From: Clostridiales bacterium
GTDB lineage: Bacteria; Bacillota; Clostridia; Lachnospirales; Lachnospiraceae
Assembly: GCA_020859995.1 (NCBI GenBank)
Contig: JAJBVE010000170.1
Location: 1-43,004, forward strand
DNA length: 43,004 bases
Direction of reading: 5' to 3'
The notes beneath the pieces were generated by a model, which saw nothing but the letters and a program-made list of their open reading frames with translations, had not been told where the DNA came from and did not search any database. Every line of letters starts with the position of its first letter. Position 1 is the stretch's first letter. Below are positions 1 through 6,239 of the stretch, in pieces. A program made the translations under genes and the position numbers.

Positions 1-1
1 A

Positions 2-70
2 TATTCGGGACAGAGTATCGAGGATATCGCTGAAACGATTATGGGTGTCAGGAATTCAAAAATATATTGA
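2..70 (+). CDS. C-terminal end of a truncated upstream gene
   Basis: An open frame enters from the left edge and ends at TGA 68-70, giving 22 residues that end in ETIMGVRNSKIY. It stops 31 bases before the PIN toxin start, so it may be the antitoxin or another partner of that locus. Too little is visible to name a family. Confidence 0.5.
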   Translation, partial: YSGQSIEDIAETIMGVRNSKIY

Positions 71-101
71 GAAAAATAGAAAATATTAGGAGTGGATGTC
101 A

Positions 102-545
102 ATGAGAGTGTACTTGGATAATTGTTGTTATAACCGCCCATACGATGATCAGTCTCAGCTTCGCATATCGTTGGAAACACAGGCGAAGCTGCATATTCAA
201 GATTTGATAAAAGAACAACAGCTAGAATTGGTTACATCGTATGTTTTATGGTACGAAAACAGTTAAAATCCATATGAAATGCGGAAAAAGGCAATCAGTG
301 AATTTATAAAAAAGAATACCTCTGAGTATATAGATGCAGACAAAGCAGAAGCGATGAGTCTGGAAGCAAAAAAAATCATGGATACAGGAGTGAAAATGAA
401 AGATGCTTATCATGTAGCTTGCGCTGTCTTCGCATCATGTGATTATTTTCTGACGACAGATATTCGGTTGCTGAAATATAAGACCGATAGAATTAAATTG
501 ATGAACCCGATAGAATTTATTAACGAATTAGAAACAGAGAGGTGA
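102..545 (+). pseudogene. PIN-domain toxin (ribonuclease) interrupted by an in-frame stop
   Basis: ATG 102 follows the RBS AGGAGTGG. Translation begins MRVYLDNCCYNRPYDD, a PIN-domain N-terminus with the first catalytic Asp at residue 6. It stops at TAA 264-266 after 54 codons. The same frame then resumes directly (NPYEMRKKAISEF) and runs to 545, carrying KDAYHVACA and FLTTDIRLL, the regions with the later acidic residues of PIN nucleases. Readthrough would give one 147-residue protein, the usual family size. CAA to TAA would be the simplest cause. PIN proteins of this kind are RNase toxins of type II toxin-antitoxin pairs. The gene is probably inactive; ATG 279 could restart only a C-terminal half lacking Asp6, which should not be catalytic. 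The neighbours at 2-70 and 552-767 look intact as far as visible. Confidence 0.85.
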
Positions 546-551
546 TGATGT

Positions 552-767
552 ATGGTAACGAATATGGAAATTATGGATAAAGGGATTAATTGTCTGCTAG
601 AAAAGCTTGGCGTGGTGGAAACGGAACAGTTCATTTCGGTTATTATACGGGAAAAATTTGATTACACGAAATGGCAGCAACAGAGATTTGATCAGATGAG
701 TGCGGAAGAGTTTAATGCAGCAGCGGTGGCTTATTCGAAAGAGCACCCGTTTCGCCTTCAAAAATGA
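552..767 (+). CDS. Small hypothetical protein of the PIN toxin locus
   Basis: A 71-residue protein starts six bases after the PIN frame ends, so the two are almost certainly co-transcribed. The RBS is the GAGAGGTGATG stretch overlapping the PIN stop. The protein is mixed charge, contains EKLGVVETEQFISVII and ends in KEHPFRLQK; no signal peptide or membrane segment is visible. Position and size fit an antitoxin or accessory protein for the PIN toxin, but I recognise no DNA-binding fold. If it is the antitoxin, it is retained although the toxin is broken. Confidence 0.6.
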   Translation: MVTNMEIMDKGINCLLEKLGVVETEQFISVIIREKFDYTKWQQQRFDQMSAEEFNAAAVAYSKEHPFRLQK

Positions 768-801
768 CTAAATATTTTTTGAAAGATTGTCAGGTGAGGT
801 T

Positions 802-823
802 ATAGGTCAATCCATAGGTCAAT
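802..823 (+). repeat. 10-bp tandem direct repeat
   Basis: ATAGGTCAAT occurs at 802-811 and again at 814-823, separated by CC. It lies between the PIN locus and the hairpin cluster. It could be a regulator half-site pair, but nothing else in the window repeats it. Confidence 0.5.
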
Positions 824-835
824 TTAAAAAACAGC

Positions 836-931
836 GCCGCGGGAAAACCTGTAAATCAGGCGTCCGCGGCTCGGGTCCTGCATAAAAAGCGATGCAGGAC
901 AAAAATGACGGACTTAAGACTCCGTCATTTT
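836..931 (+). other. Three consecutive hairpins before the HTH-like gene
   Basis: Hairpin 1 pairs GCCGCGG (836-842) with CCGCGGC (864-870) and has an inner CCTG/CAGG stem. Hairpin 2 pairs GTCCTGCAT (875-883) with ATGCAGGAC (892-900). Hairpin 3 pairs AAAATGACGGA (902-912) with TCCGTCATTTT (921-931). All stems are perfect. Hairpin 3 has A- and T-rich flanks and could terminate transcription in both directions. Together they separate the toxin locus from the gene at 1003 and may also act as a leader of that gene. Only 9 and 1 bases separate neighbouring stems after hairpins 1 and 2 are closed. Confidence 0.7.
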
Positions 932-1002
932 CGGCTGAAACTCAGGTGAAACAAGGCTGTACACCAAACACAGCTCAGATAACAGAAACGGGAGGAATTA
1001 CA

Positions 1003-1464
1003 GTGTTTAAAGATTCTACGACTGGCCTTGACCGGATCCTGCAGGAAGCAGGGCCGGTGGATATTGACTCTTATCTGGAAAACCATGCGGAGAGTCTGGC
1101 GGATCCGGAGCGGCCGTTTGCCGCGTATATGCGGCAGATGTTTAAAGAAAAAAAGATCTCCCAGCAGGATGTTTTCCGGAGAGCGTATATCCCGGAGCAG
1201 TACGGCTACCGCCTGATCGGACAGACCAGAAATACGATCCGGCGCGATTACATTCTTCGCTTCTGCTTTGCCGGAAGATTTAATCTGAAGGAGACCCAGC
1301 GGGCGCTGAAGCTTTACGGTATGTCGGAGCTTTATTCCCGCATTCCCAGAGACGCGGTTCTGATGATAGCGTTCAATCGGGGGATCAGCGACATTGACCG
1401 GGTAAATGAGCTGCTGGGCACGCACGGCATGGAGCCGCTTATGGAATGTAAACATGAGGAATAA
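1003..1464 (+). CDS. Helix-turn-helix-like protein near the kinase pair
   Basis: The start is GTG 1003 because GGAGG (991-995) sits seven bases upstream; the upstream in-frame ATG 892 lies inside a hairpin arm with no RBS. The 153-residue product has KEKKISQQDVFRRAYIPEQYGYRLIGQTRN followed by a Cro/XRE-like helical pattern, then LYGMSELYSRIPRDAVLMIAF and a C-terminal DRVNELLGTHGMEPL. Proteins of this type, from memory, occur beside Ser/Thr kinases in Lachnospiraceae and resemble XRE regulators without being classical ones. It converges on the pseudokinase. Likely role: DNA-binding or adaptor partner of the kinases. The family link is an inference from pattern, not from a search. Confidence 0.65.
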   Translation: MFKDSTTGLDRILQEAGPVDIDSYLENHAESLADPERPFAAYMRQMFKEKKISQQDVFRRAYIPEQYGYRLIGQTRNTIRRDYILRFCFAGRFNLKETQRALKLYGMSELYSRIPRDAVLMIAFNRGISDIDRVNELLGTHGMEPLMECKHEE

Positions 1465-1487
1465 ACGAGCGCTTACTGGGTCTCTGC

Positions 1488-1507
1488 TTTGAACCGATCC
1501 GTTCAAA
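1488..1507 (+). terminator. Hairpin between convergent genes
   Basis: TTTGAAC (1488-1494) pairs perfectly with GTTCAAA (1501-1507) over a six-base loop. It lies between the HTH-like gene and the convergent pseudokinase. There is no T-run, so intrinsic termination is only possible, not strong. Confidence 0.35.
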
Positions 1508-1529
1508 GGACGGGATGCCACCTGGCAAA

Positions 1530-2939
1530 TTATAAATAGAAAAAAGTATCCAAACCTGCGGCAATGATCATCGCCGCGGCCAAAATAAGGATGTCGTAGA
1601 GAAAAATCCCAAAAACTCTCACAGCTGTTTTGCTGCTTCTGGTAAGAGGCAGGTGAGACTGCACGCCTGCATAATCCGCGGTAAACAGGATGATTACGAG
1701 AAACGAGGCCATGAGTGTGCCGAAGATGACCGGATCATCCGCTCCGTATCTTATTTCCAGGTAAAGGACAAAGATCAGAAAGGCATAAACCGTTGTCGTG
1801 GCAGCCATGTTTACAAGCTTTCCGCTGCGGAATCCCGGCGGCAGGAAACGGCGCCAGGAATGTTCCGCGTCAACAGAGGCGGCGGTACGATTACCAGCAC
1901 TATGATTGGCATTAGCACCATTATCAGCCCCAGCACTATTATCAGCCCCAACACCATCATTAGCATCAGCACTATTATCAGCACTAACACCATCGTCAGC
2001 ATCAGCACCATTATCAGCACCAACTCCGTCATCGGCATCAGTACCATTACCTGCCATACCATCATTATCAACAGATAAGCGGCTTGCTGTAGTATTGCTG
2101 ACATACAGCAAATTACCGCTTATCTCAATATCATTACCATTGGAGGTGCTGCTTCTGTGAAGAACCCCATGCAGGTCTGCGATCAGCGTGGAGATGTCCT
2201 CATAGCGGTCAGCTGCATCTGCCTCAATGCACCTCGCGATAATCGAAGCGAATGGCTCATCCACAGCTTTTTCAGAATATAGTGAGCCGGTCAGAAGAAA
2301 ACAGAGTATTTCCCCAATGGCCTGGATATCCTTATGTAAAGAAGCTGCATATAAAGAAACTTTATGCAAAGAAGCTTCATGTAAAGAAGCTGCATGTAAA
2401 GAAGTTGCAATTGCTTCGGGTGTCCTGTTTTCTTCACAGTTGGAATCCGCACTTCCTGCCGCCTCCTGCGAGGCAAATCTTGCCGTGCGAAAATCCTGCA
2501 ATTTCAGCTCTCCGCTCGGCGAAACGATTACGCCAGAAGGAAGAAGGCTGCCGTGCACGATGGGTGGATTCAGACGATGGAGGCCCTGTACAACACCGGC
2601 AAGCTGCAGCACCAGATCTATCGTCTGCTCTTCGGAAAAAAGTCCCTGCTCTTGAACAAGCTCCTGCAGAGTATGCCCCTGAAAAAACTCTTCAATAATA
2701 ATCAGCTCCCCATCGCCTTCCACAAGCCTGTAAATAGATGGAATCCCGGGGAGATGGCTGTGCTGTAAAGCCTTATATACCCGAATATCGGCCTGAGGTT
2801 CATAGTCACAGGCAGCAATTTGTTTCCAGATGAAAAATTCGCCGGTTTCTTTATAGCGGACAAGACTGGTTCCCTGCTGCGCATCAAGGAGGCTCACCTG
2901 CTCATAGTAGGATAAGGCGTATTCATCTTCCAGTTCCAT
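1530..2939 (-). CDS. Ser/Thr pseudokinase with membrane anchor
   Basis: A 469-residue protein with a kinase-like N-terminal domain, a low-complexity linker and C-terminal membrane helices. The ATP-binding Lys equivalent is present (FIWKQ, residue 39), but the catalytic loop reads VHGSLLPSGV at 128-137: HRD is HGS, the catalytic Lys is Leu and Asn is Gly. DFG is DFR at 149-151, and no APE motif remains; the activation segment is replaced by repeats of ASLHK (about 178-200). The linker (about 290-350) repeats ADNGADADDGV-type units. RRFLPPGFRSG then precedes about three hydrophobic segments. The same ending is found in the active kinase just upstream (3188-4489), so this is a diverged duplicate that has probably lost phosphotransfer and may act as a scaffold or regulator. 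RBS GGAGGGAGGGTG precedes ATG 2939. Confidence 0.85.
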   Translation of the reverse strand: MELEDEYALSYYEQVSLLDAQQGTSLVRYKETGEFFIWKQIAACDYEPQADIRVYKALQHSHLPGIPSIYRLVEGDGELIIIEEFFQGHTLQELVQEQGLFSEEQTIDLVLQLAGVVQGLHRLNPPIVHGSLLPSGVIVSPSGELKLQDFRTARFASQEAAGSADSNCEENRTPEAIATSLHAASLHEASLHKVSLYAASLHKDIQAIGEILCFLLTGSLYSEKAVDEPFASIIARCIEADAADRYEDISTLIADLHGVLHRSSTSNGNDIEISGNLLYVSNTTASRLSVDNDGMAGNGTDADDGVGADNGADADDGVSADNSADANDGVGADNSAGADNGANANHSAGNRTAASVDAEHSWRRFLPPGFRSGKLVNMAATTTVYAFLIFVLYLEIRYGADDPVIFGTLMASFLVIILFTADYAGVQSHLPLTRSSKTAVRVFGIFLYDILILAAAMIIAAGLDTFFYL

Positions 2940-3020
2940 GAGAAATCACCCTCCCTCCATGGAATAAATGTGTATGTAAAAGGGCGCGAATATAAATGCA
3001 AATACTTAAGTGCGCGTTTC

Positions 3021-3110
3021 TACGCTCCGCTGCGGTCGGCGAATATCCCGTCCAATGGACGGGATGCCCGCGCCCATCAATCAAAGATTGGGGGCATAAC
3101 CCGGTGAAAA
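3021..3110 (+). repeat. Dispersed hairpin repeat, family A, copy 1
   Basis: The stretch between the two kinase genes contains ATCCCGTCC (3045-3053) paired with GGACGGGAT (3057-3065), then CAAAGATTGGGGGCATAACC. The same ordered blocks occur at about 29993-30081 with changes that keep a stem at the first site (ATCCC/GGGAT). It fits a REP-like or miniature mobile repeat. A fragment GGACGGGATGCC also occurs at about 1508-1519. Confidence 0.65.
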
Positions 3111-3187
3111 CCCGCAAGCGCGTTTTCTTTCCGATAAGTTACATTGTGTAAATACGGATGCGTAAGAAAAACGCGCATACATAAATA

Positions 3188-4489
3188 TCACAATATTTGC
3201 GAAATCGCGACAAGCACGAAAATAATGATCAAATCATAAAGCGCAACCCCGATTGCCCGCACCGCCCGGTTCTGACTTCTGGTAACCGGCAGGTAAGACT
3301 GCACATTGAGATAATCCGCCGTGAAAAAAATAGCCGCAATATAGGGAAACGTCAATTCTATTCCGCTCAGAAACAGATACAGATATCCGACAATCGCTAT
3401 GGCCATATTGACCGGCGAGCCGCTGCGGAACCCCGGCGGCAAATAACGGCGATAAGACTGGGCCGATTCCGTAGAAACCTTGTAATCTTTATGATCCTTA
3501 TAATCCTGTTCGGATTCCGTATCCGTATCTTTATCCGCAGCGTTTTGATCAAAAACAGTTTTATCCGTTTCTTTTGAGGCTGCATTTTCCTCTGAGAGCT
3601 CTAAGCGGGCGCTTCCATGACTTCCTTGCTTGATATATTTGGTATCTTCGCAATTTGATTTTTCCAAAACCGCAATCAGCTCATCAATATCAGAGAACCG
3701 ATCCGATGGATTCAGCTGCGTACATTTTGTAATGACCGCGGACAGCCGGCCATCGGCCAGACGTTCCGTCGGAAGCTCTCCGGTCAGAAGCACATTTAAC
3801 AGCACACCGATCGCGTAGATATCCGTCTGCAGAGTAGAACTGCCGAAGCCATACTGCTCCGGTGCCGCATAACCACGCGTGCCAAGCAGAACCGTGTCCT
3901 GGCTTTTATCCTCCGAAACATATTTAGAAGCACCAAAATCCAGCAACTTCAAAGAGTGATCATTTAGAGCATAGTCATCCAAAACAGAATCTTTCGTAGC
4001 AAAATTTTTCGAAACAGAATCTTTCAGAGCATAATGATCCCCGGCAGGCTTCTTCAAAGCAGAACCCTGCGAAAGAATGATGTTGGCTGGCTTGATGTCC
4101 CGATGAATGATCGGCGGATTCCGATGATGGAGCTGCCGCACGATTCTGGAAAGAGCAAGGACGAGCGAAACCGCTTCATCCTCCGGAAAAGGATCGTACT
4201 CACCCGAAGAATCATGTTCATCCAGAAAATCCTGCAGAGTCCTTCCTGGAAGAAATTCTTCAATAACAATCAGAAAGCCATTTCCCTCTACAAGCTCGTA
4301 AATACGCGGCGTATCTGGAACCGGATGTTCACGAAGATCCTGAAACAGACTCAGGTTGTACTGTGCCAGTTTCTTTTCTATAAAAATTTCCCCTGTTTTC
4401 GCATGCTGCACAAGCAGGACCTTATGCCTGGTATTGACATCAGCGATCGGCTGATAGAGTGACAACACGGACTGATCTGATAATTCCAT
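3188..4489 (-). CDS. Membrane-anchored Ser/Thr protein kinase
   Basis: A 433-residue Hanks-type kinase with all key residues: ATP-binding Lys in FIEKK (39-40), HRDIKPAN (129-136), DFG (184-186) and APE (209-211). The domain phosphorylates Ser/Thr on partner proteins. It lacks PASTA repeats; instead an acidic linker leads to RRYLPPGFRSG and two or three hydrophobic segments near the C-terminus, which places the kinase domain in the cytosol facing a membrane anchor. A repeated insert (about 143-178, YALKDS/FATKDS units) sits between the catalytic loop and DFG, longer than usual. Upstream of the pseudokinase on the same strand, with a 248-base gap holding a dispersed repeat. The HTH-like protein at 1003 and the pseudokinase are plausible partners. 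Confidence 0.93.
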   Translation of the reverse strand: MELSDQSVLSLYQPIADVNTRHKVLLVQHAKTGEIFIEKKLAQYNLSLFQDLREHPVPDTPRIYELVEGNGFLIVIEEFLPGRTLQDFLDEHDSSGEYDPFPEDEAVSLVLALSRIVRQLHHRNPPIIHRDIKPANIILSQGSALKKPAGDHYALKDSVSKNFATKDSVLDDYALNDHSLKLLDFGASKYVSEDKSQDTVLLGTRGYAAPEQYGFGSSTLQTDIYAIGVLLNVLLTGELPTERLADGRLSAVITKCTQLNPSDRFSDIDELIAVLEKSNCEDTKYIKQGSHGSARLELSEENAASKETDKTVFDQNAADKDTDTESEQDYKDHKDYKVSTESAQSYRRYLPPGFRSGSPVNMAIAIVGYLYLFLSGIELTFPYIAAIFFTADYLNVQSYLPVTRSQNRAVRAIGVALYDLIIIFVLVAISQIL

Positions 4490-4907
4490 AAATGTGATTC
4501 CTTAATCTCTCATTTGTTTTTTGCTGCGCGGCTCCCATTGTATGTCTGTACTCGCCATGCGAGTATGGACGAAGGCCGCGCCAATCGGGAAGCGCCCCCT
4601 CGCGTTGCTCGGCGGCAGGCCGCGCCGCCAATGATAGAAACGCTTCGCGTTTAGGGCGGCACTCGCGAAGCGATTTTCTGTTGCGCGGCTCCCATTGTAC
4701 CATAAAACCCGGACATTGTGGGAGAGAAAAACAGGAATCTCAAAATCAGCCCAAATCGGGGCCAAAACCGCCGCCCGTAATCCGCTATAATACACAGCAT
4801 ATATGCAGATTGACGTCTGTATGCGCGCATCGGGGTCTTTGACTGCGGGCAGGCTATTTTTAGTTACCACATAGTTATGAAATGAGAGAGACGGAGGAGA
4901 AAAGGAA
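4490..4907 (+). other. Long intergenic region with dispersed repeats
   Basis: This divergent region between the kinase and a small membrane-protein gene holds no supported gene. GCGCGGCTCCCATTGTA occurs twice in direct orientation (about 4525-4541 and 4683-4699). Between the copies lie a family B hairpin repeat and GC-rich inverted segments such as AACGCTTCGCGTT. Near 4826-4845 is GCATCGGGGTCTTTGACT, also found at about 33999-34016. The promoters of both flanking genes must lie here, but I cannot place them with confidence. Confidence 0.6.
4535..4583 (-). repeat. Dispersed hairpin repeat, family B, copy 1
   Basis: Read on the minus strand it contains GGCGCGGCCTTCGTCCATAC followed by a TACTCGC/GCGAGTA stem. 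The plus-strand copy at about 40499-40541 matches over roughly 40 bases and lies inside a broken flavoprotein gene. This implies a short repeat that can insert or be copied. Confidence 0.7.
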
Positions 4908-5117
4908 ATGGGAGACGAGGTTTTTGTAATTGTACTGCTTGTTCTGGCGTTTATCAATTGGAGAATCTACCATAAACTATTTGATGTGACCTACTTTGGG
5001 GCGCGGGCAATTTTAAGAGAGCTGGTTGGCTGTTTCATAGCCGCGGTTGTAGAGGTTGCGATTGTCATGGCGATTGCGAACAATTTCTTTGGAACAAATT
5101 TCATGATGGGATCATAA
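4908..5117 (+). CDS. Small two-helix membrane protein
   Basis: A 69-residue protein with RBS GGAGGAGAAAGG before ATG 4908. Two hydrophobic segments are visible: about residues 4-18 (VFVIVLLVLAFIN) and 36-58 (LVGCFIAAVVEVAIVMAIANNFF), separated by a basic stretch. It has no cleavable signal peptide and no recognised family. Forty bases downstream begins a 40-residue basic peptide, so the two probably form a small operon. Function unknown. Confidence 0.75.
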   Translation: MGDEVFVIVLLVLAFINWRIYHKLFDVTYFGARAILRELVGCFIAAVVEVAIVMAIANNFFGTNFMMGS

Positions 5118-5156
5118 GTAATGTAAGCAATTGATATCGTTTCAGGAGGAATGCAG

Positions 5157-5279
5157 ATGAAAGATCAAAGAACCATCGGTCAGATTATAGCAAGCATCGG
5201 AAGCAATCTGTCGATTCTGATAAAAGAATCCTTCAGAGACTTGCGATACAAATTGAAACGTCGAAACAGAAACAAATGA
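5157..5279 (+). CDS. 40-residue amphipathic basic peptide
   Basis: ATG 5157 has AGGAGG (5144-5149) seven bases upstream; ATG 5151 would be too close to it. The frame ends at TGA 5277-5279. The peptide begins MKDQRTIGQIIASIGSNLSI and ends in a very basic tail (RYKLKRRNRNK), suggesting an amphipathic helix that could bind membrane or nucleic acid. It follows the small membrane protein by 39 bases on the same strand. The strong RBS and clean frame support it, but I recognise no family. Confidence 0.65.
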   Translation: MKDQRTIGQIIASIGSNLSILIKESFRDLRYKLKRRNRNK

Positions 5280-5359
5280 ATATTTGACAGCTGCTTCGTA
5301 GCAGTTTGCTAAAAATGAACGCAGATTGCGGAAGAAGGAAAACGAGAGCTGGGATCGTG

Positions 5360-5698
5360 CTACAGCTGATCAATGATTTTCGAAAGCTGACGGATGATCA
5401 GCAGATACTTCTCGACCTGCGTTTCGTCGCCTGCGCGCCGGAGCTCCTCCTGAAGATCTGAGAGCATTTCGCTGCTCGAAGCGGACGAACCAAACAGGAG
5501 TACATCAGCAGAAACCGACAGGCCTCTGGAGATTTTCGCAAGAGTCTCCAGACTCATCTTCTTGTCCCCGCGCTCGACATTGCCATAAAAAGAACTGGTG
5601 ATGTCGCAGCGCTCGGCAGCCTCCTCCTGGGTGAGCTTCTGCGCCCTGCGCGCCTCGCGGATCCGTTTGCCGATCGCCTTGTAGTCAAGTTCCTTCAT
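5360..5698 (-). CDS. XRE-family transcriptional regulator
   Basis: A 112-residue protein with an N-terminal Cro/CI helix-turn-helix: KAIGKRIREARRAQKLTQEE, then AAERCDITSSFYGNVERGDKKMSLETLAKISRGL, and a helical C-terminal tail likely to dimerise. The start is ATG 5698 because AGGAGG lies just upstream; the frame could extend by eight residues but without an RBS. It diverges from the structured leader and promoter at 5804. That promoter has a close copy at 11083, so this regulator is a candidate controller of both, though no operator has been proven. Convergent with the small basic peptide gene. Confidence 0.88.
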   Translation of the reverse strand: MKELDYKAIGKRIREARRAQKLTQEEAAERCDITSSFYGNVERGDKKMSLETLAKISRGLSVSADVLLFGSSASSSEMLSDLQEELRRAGDETQVEKYLLIIRQLSKIIDQL

Positions 5699-5803
5699 AG
5701 AGACCTCCTGTGTGGTGTTCAAAAAACAGGGATAATACAGTATATTGCCTTCATTGTACCGTTATGAAAAATGAAATGAAGCGCCTAAGAGAGAAGTTTT
5801 TAG

Positions 5804-5833
5804 CTTGCCTGCAAGCATTAATTGTGATAGTAT
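5804..5833 (+). promoter_or_regulatory. Sigma-A-type promoter shared with the one at 11083
   Basis: TTGCCT (5805-5810) and TAGTAT (5828-5833) are separated by 17 bases; TATAAT also overlaps at 5831-5836. The 30-base block matches 25 of 30 positions with 11083-11112, including the spacer motifs GCATTA and GTGA. Spacer conservation beyond the -35 and -10 boxes suggests a shared operator. The left half is palindromic (CTTGCCTGCAAG). Confidence 0.7.
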
Positions 5834-5837
5834 AATT

Positions 5838-6023
5838 TGCAGGAGGTTCGCGGCGCTTGCGGCAGTGAACTTTGCAAGTTAACGACAGAATCGTCAGATT
5901 CTTTATATTATGAGAAGCGGTTTTCTTCTCATAATATAAAAAATCAGAAAGAGGGTGCTTTTTCCTCGAAAAAGAACATAGATCTGGGGTGGTTGAGAAA
6001 CCTGAAAAACCAGATCTGTTTTT
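5838..6023 (+). ncRNA. Candidate structured leader or small RNA ending at a terminator
   Basis: A transcript from the promoter at 5804 would start near 5840. It would contain the first hairpin unit (5877-5940) and then reach an intrinsic terminator: AGATCTGG (5980-5987) pairs with CCAGATCT (6010-6017), with an inner GGTT/AACC stem, followed by TTTTT. This predicts a free RNA of about 185 bases, or an attenuated leader of the gene at 6240. No supported gene lies within it. The exact 5-prime end is inferred from the promoter. Confidence 0.55.
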
Positions 6024-6196
6024 GCATTTCAGCGATGGAGGTGAATATTTTTTAAATAACTCGTTTACAGAATGGGCGAATTGGGCGTATTATAACTTAT
6101 CGGAAGGAGAGGACGCTTGCGTACTCTCACCCGATCAGTTAACGACAGAATCGTCAGATTCTGGAGCATTATGGGAAGCGTTTTTCTTCCCATAAT
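5877..6196 (+). repeat. Two repeated hairpin units with compensatory change
   Basis: A 26-base block starting AGTTAACGACAGAATC occurs at 5877-5902 and 6137-6162, 260 bases apart, and itself folds (AGAATC/GATTCT). Each block is followed by a hairpin: unit 1 has a perfect 16-bp stem (5902-5917 with 5925-5940); unit 2 has an 11-bp stem (6168-6178 with 6186-6196). The loops are nearly alike. The stems differ by one A-T to G-C exchange on both arms, which keeps pairing. The second unit ends 44 bases before the gene at 6240. This supports selection on structure. Confidence 0.8.
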
Positions 6197-6239
6197 ATTG
6201 AGAAACGGAATGAATGAAGAAAGAGAGGCATGATTTGTT

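Noticed and set aside
279-545. Separate gene starting at ATG 279
   Set aside because: It is the in-frame remainder of the PIN toxin beyond a stop codon and lacks the catalytic N-terminus.
892-1002. ATG 892 as start of the HTH-like gene
   Set aside because: It lies in the right arm of a perfect hairpin without an RBS, whereas GTG 1003 has GGAGG at ideal spacing.
5837-6055. 72-residue frame in the leader
   Set aside because: It is coded by the two hairpin arms and the terminator; it lacks a credible start with RBS.
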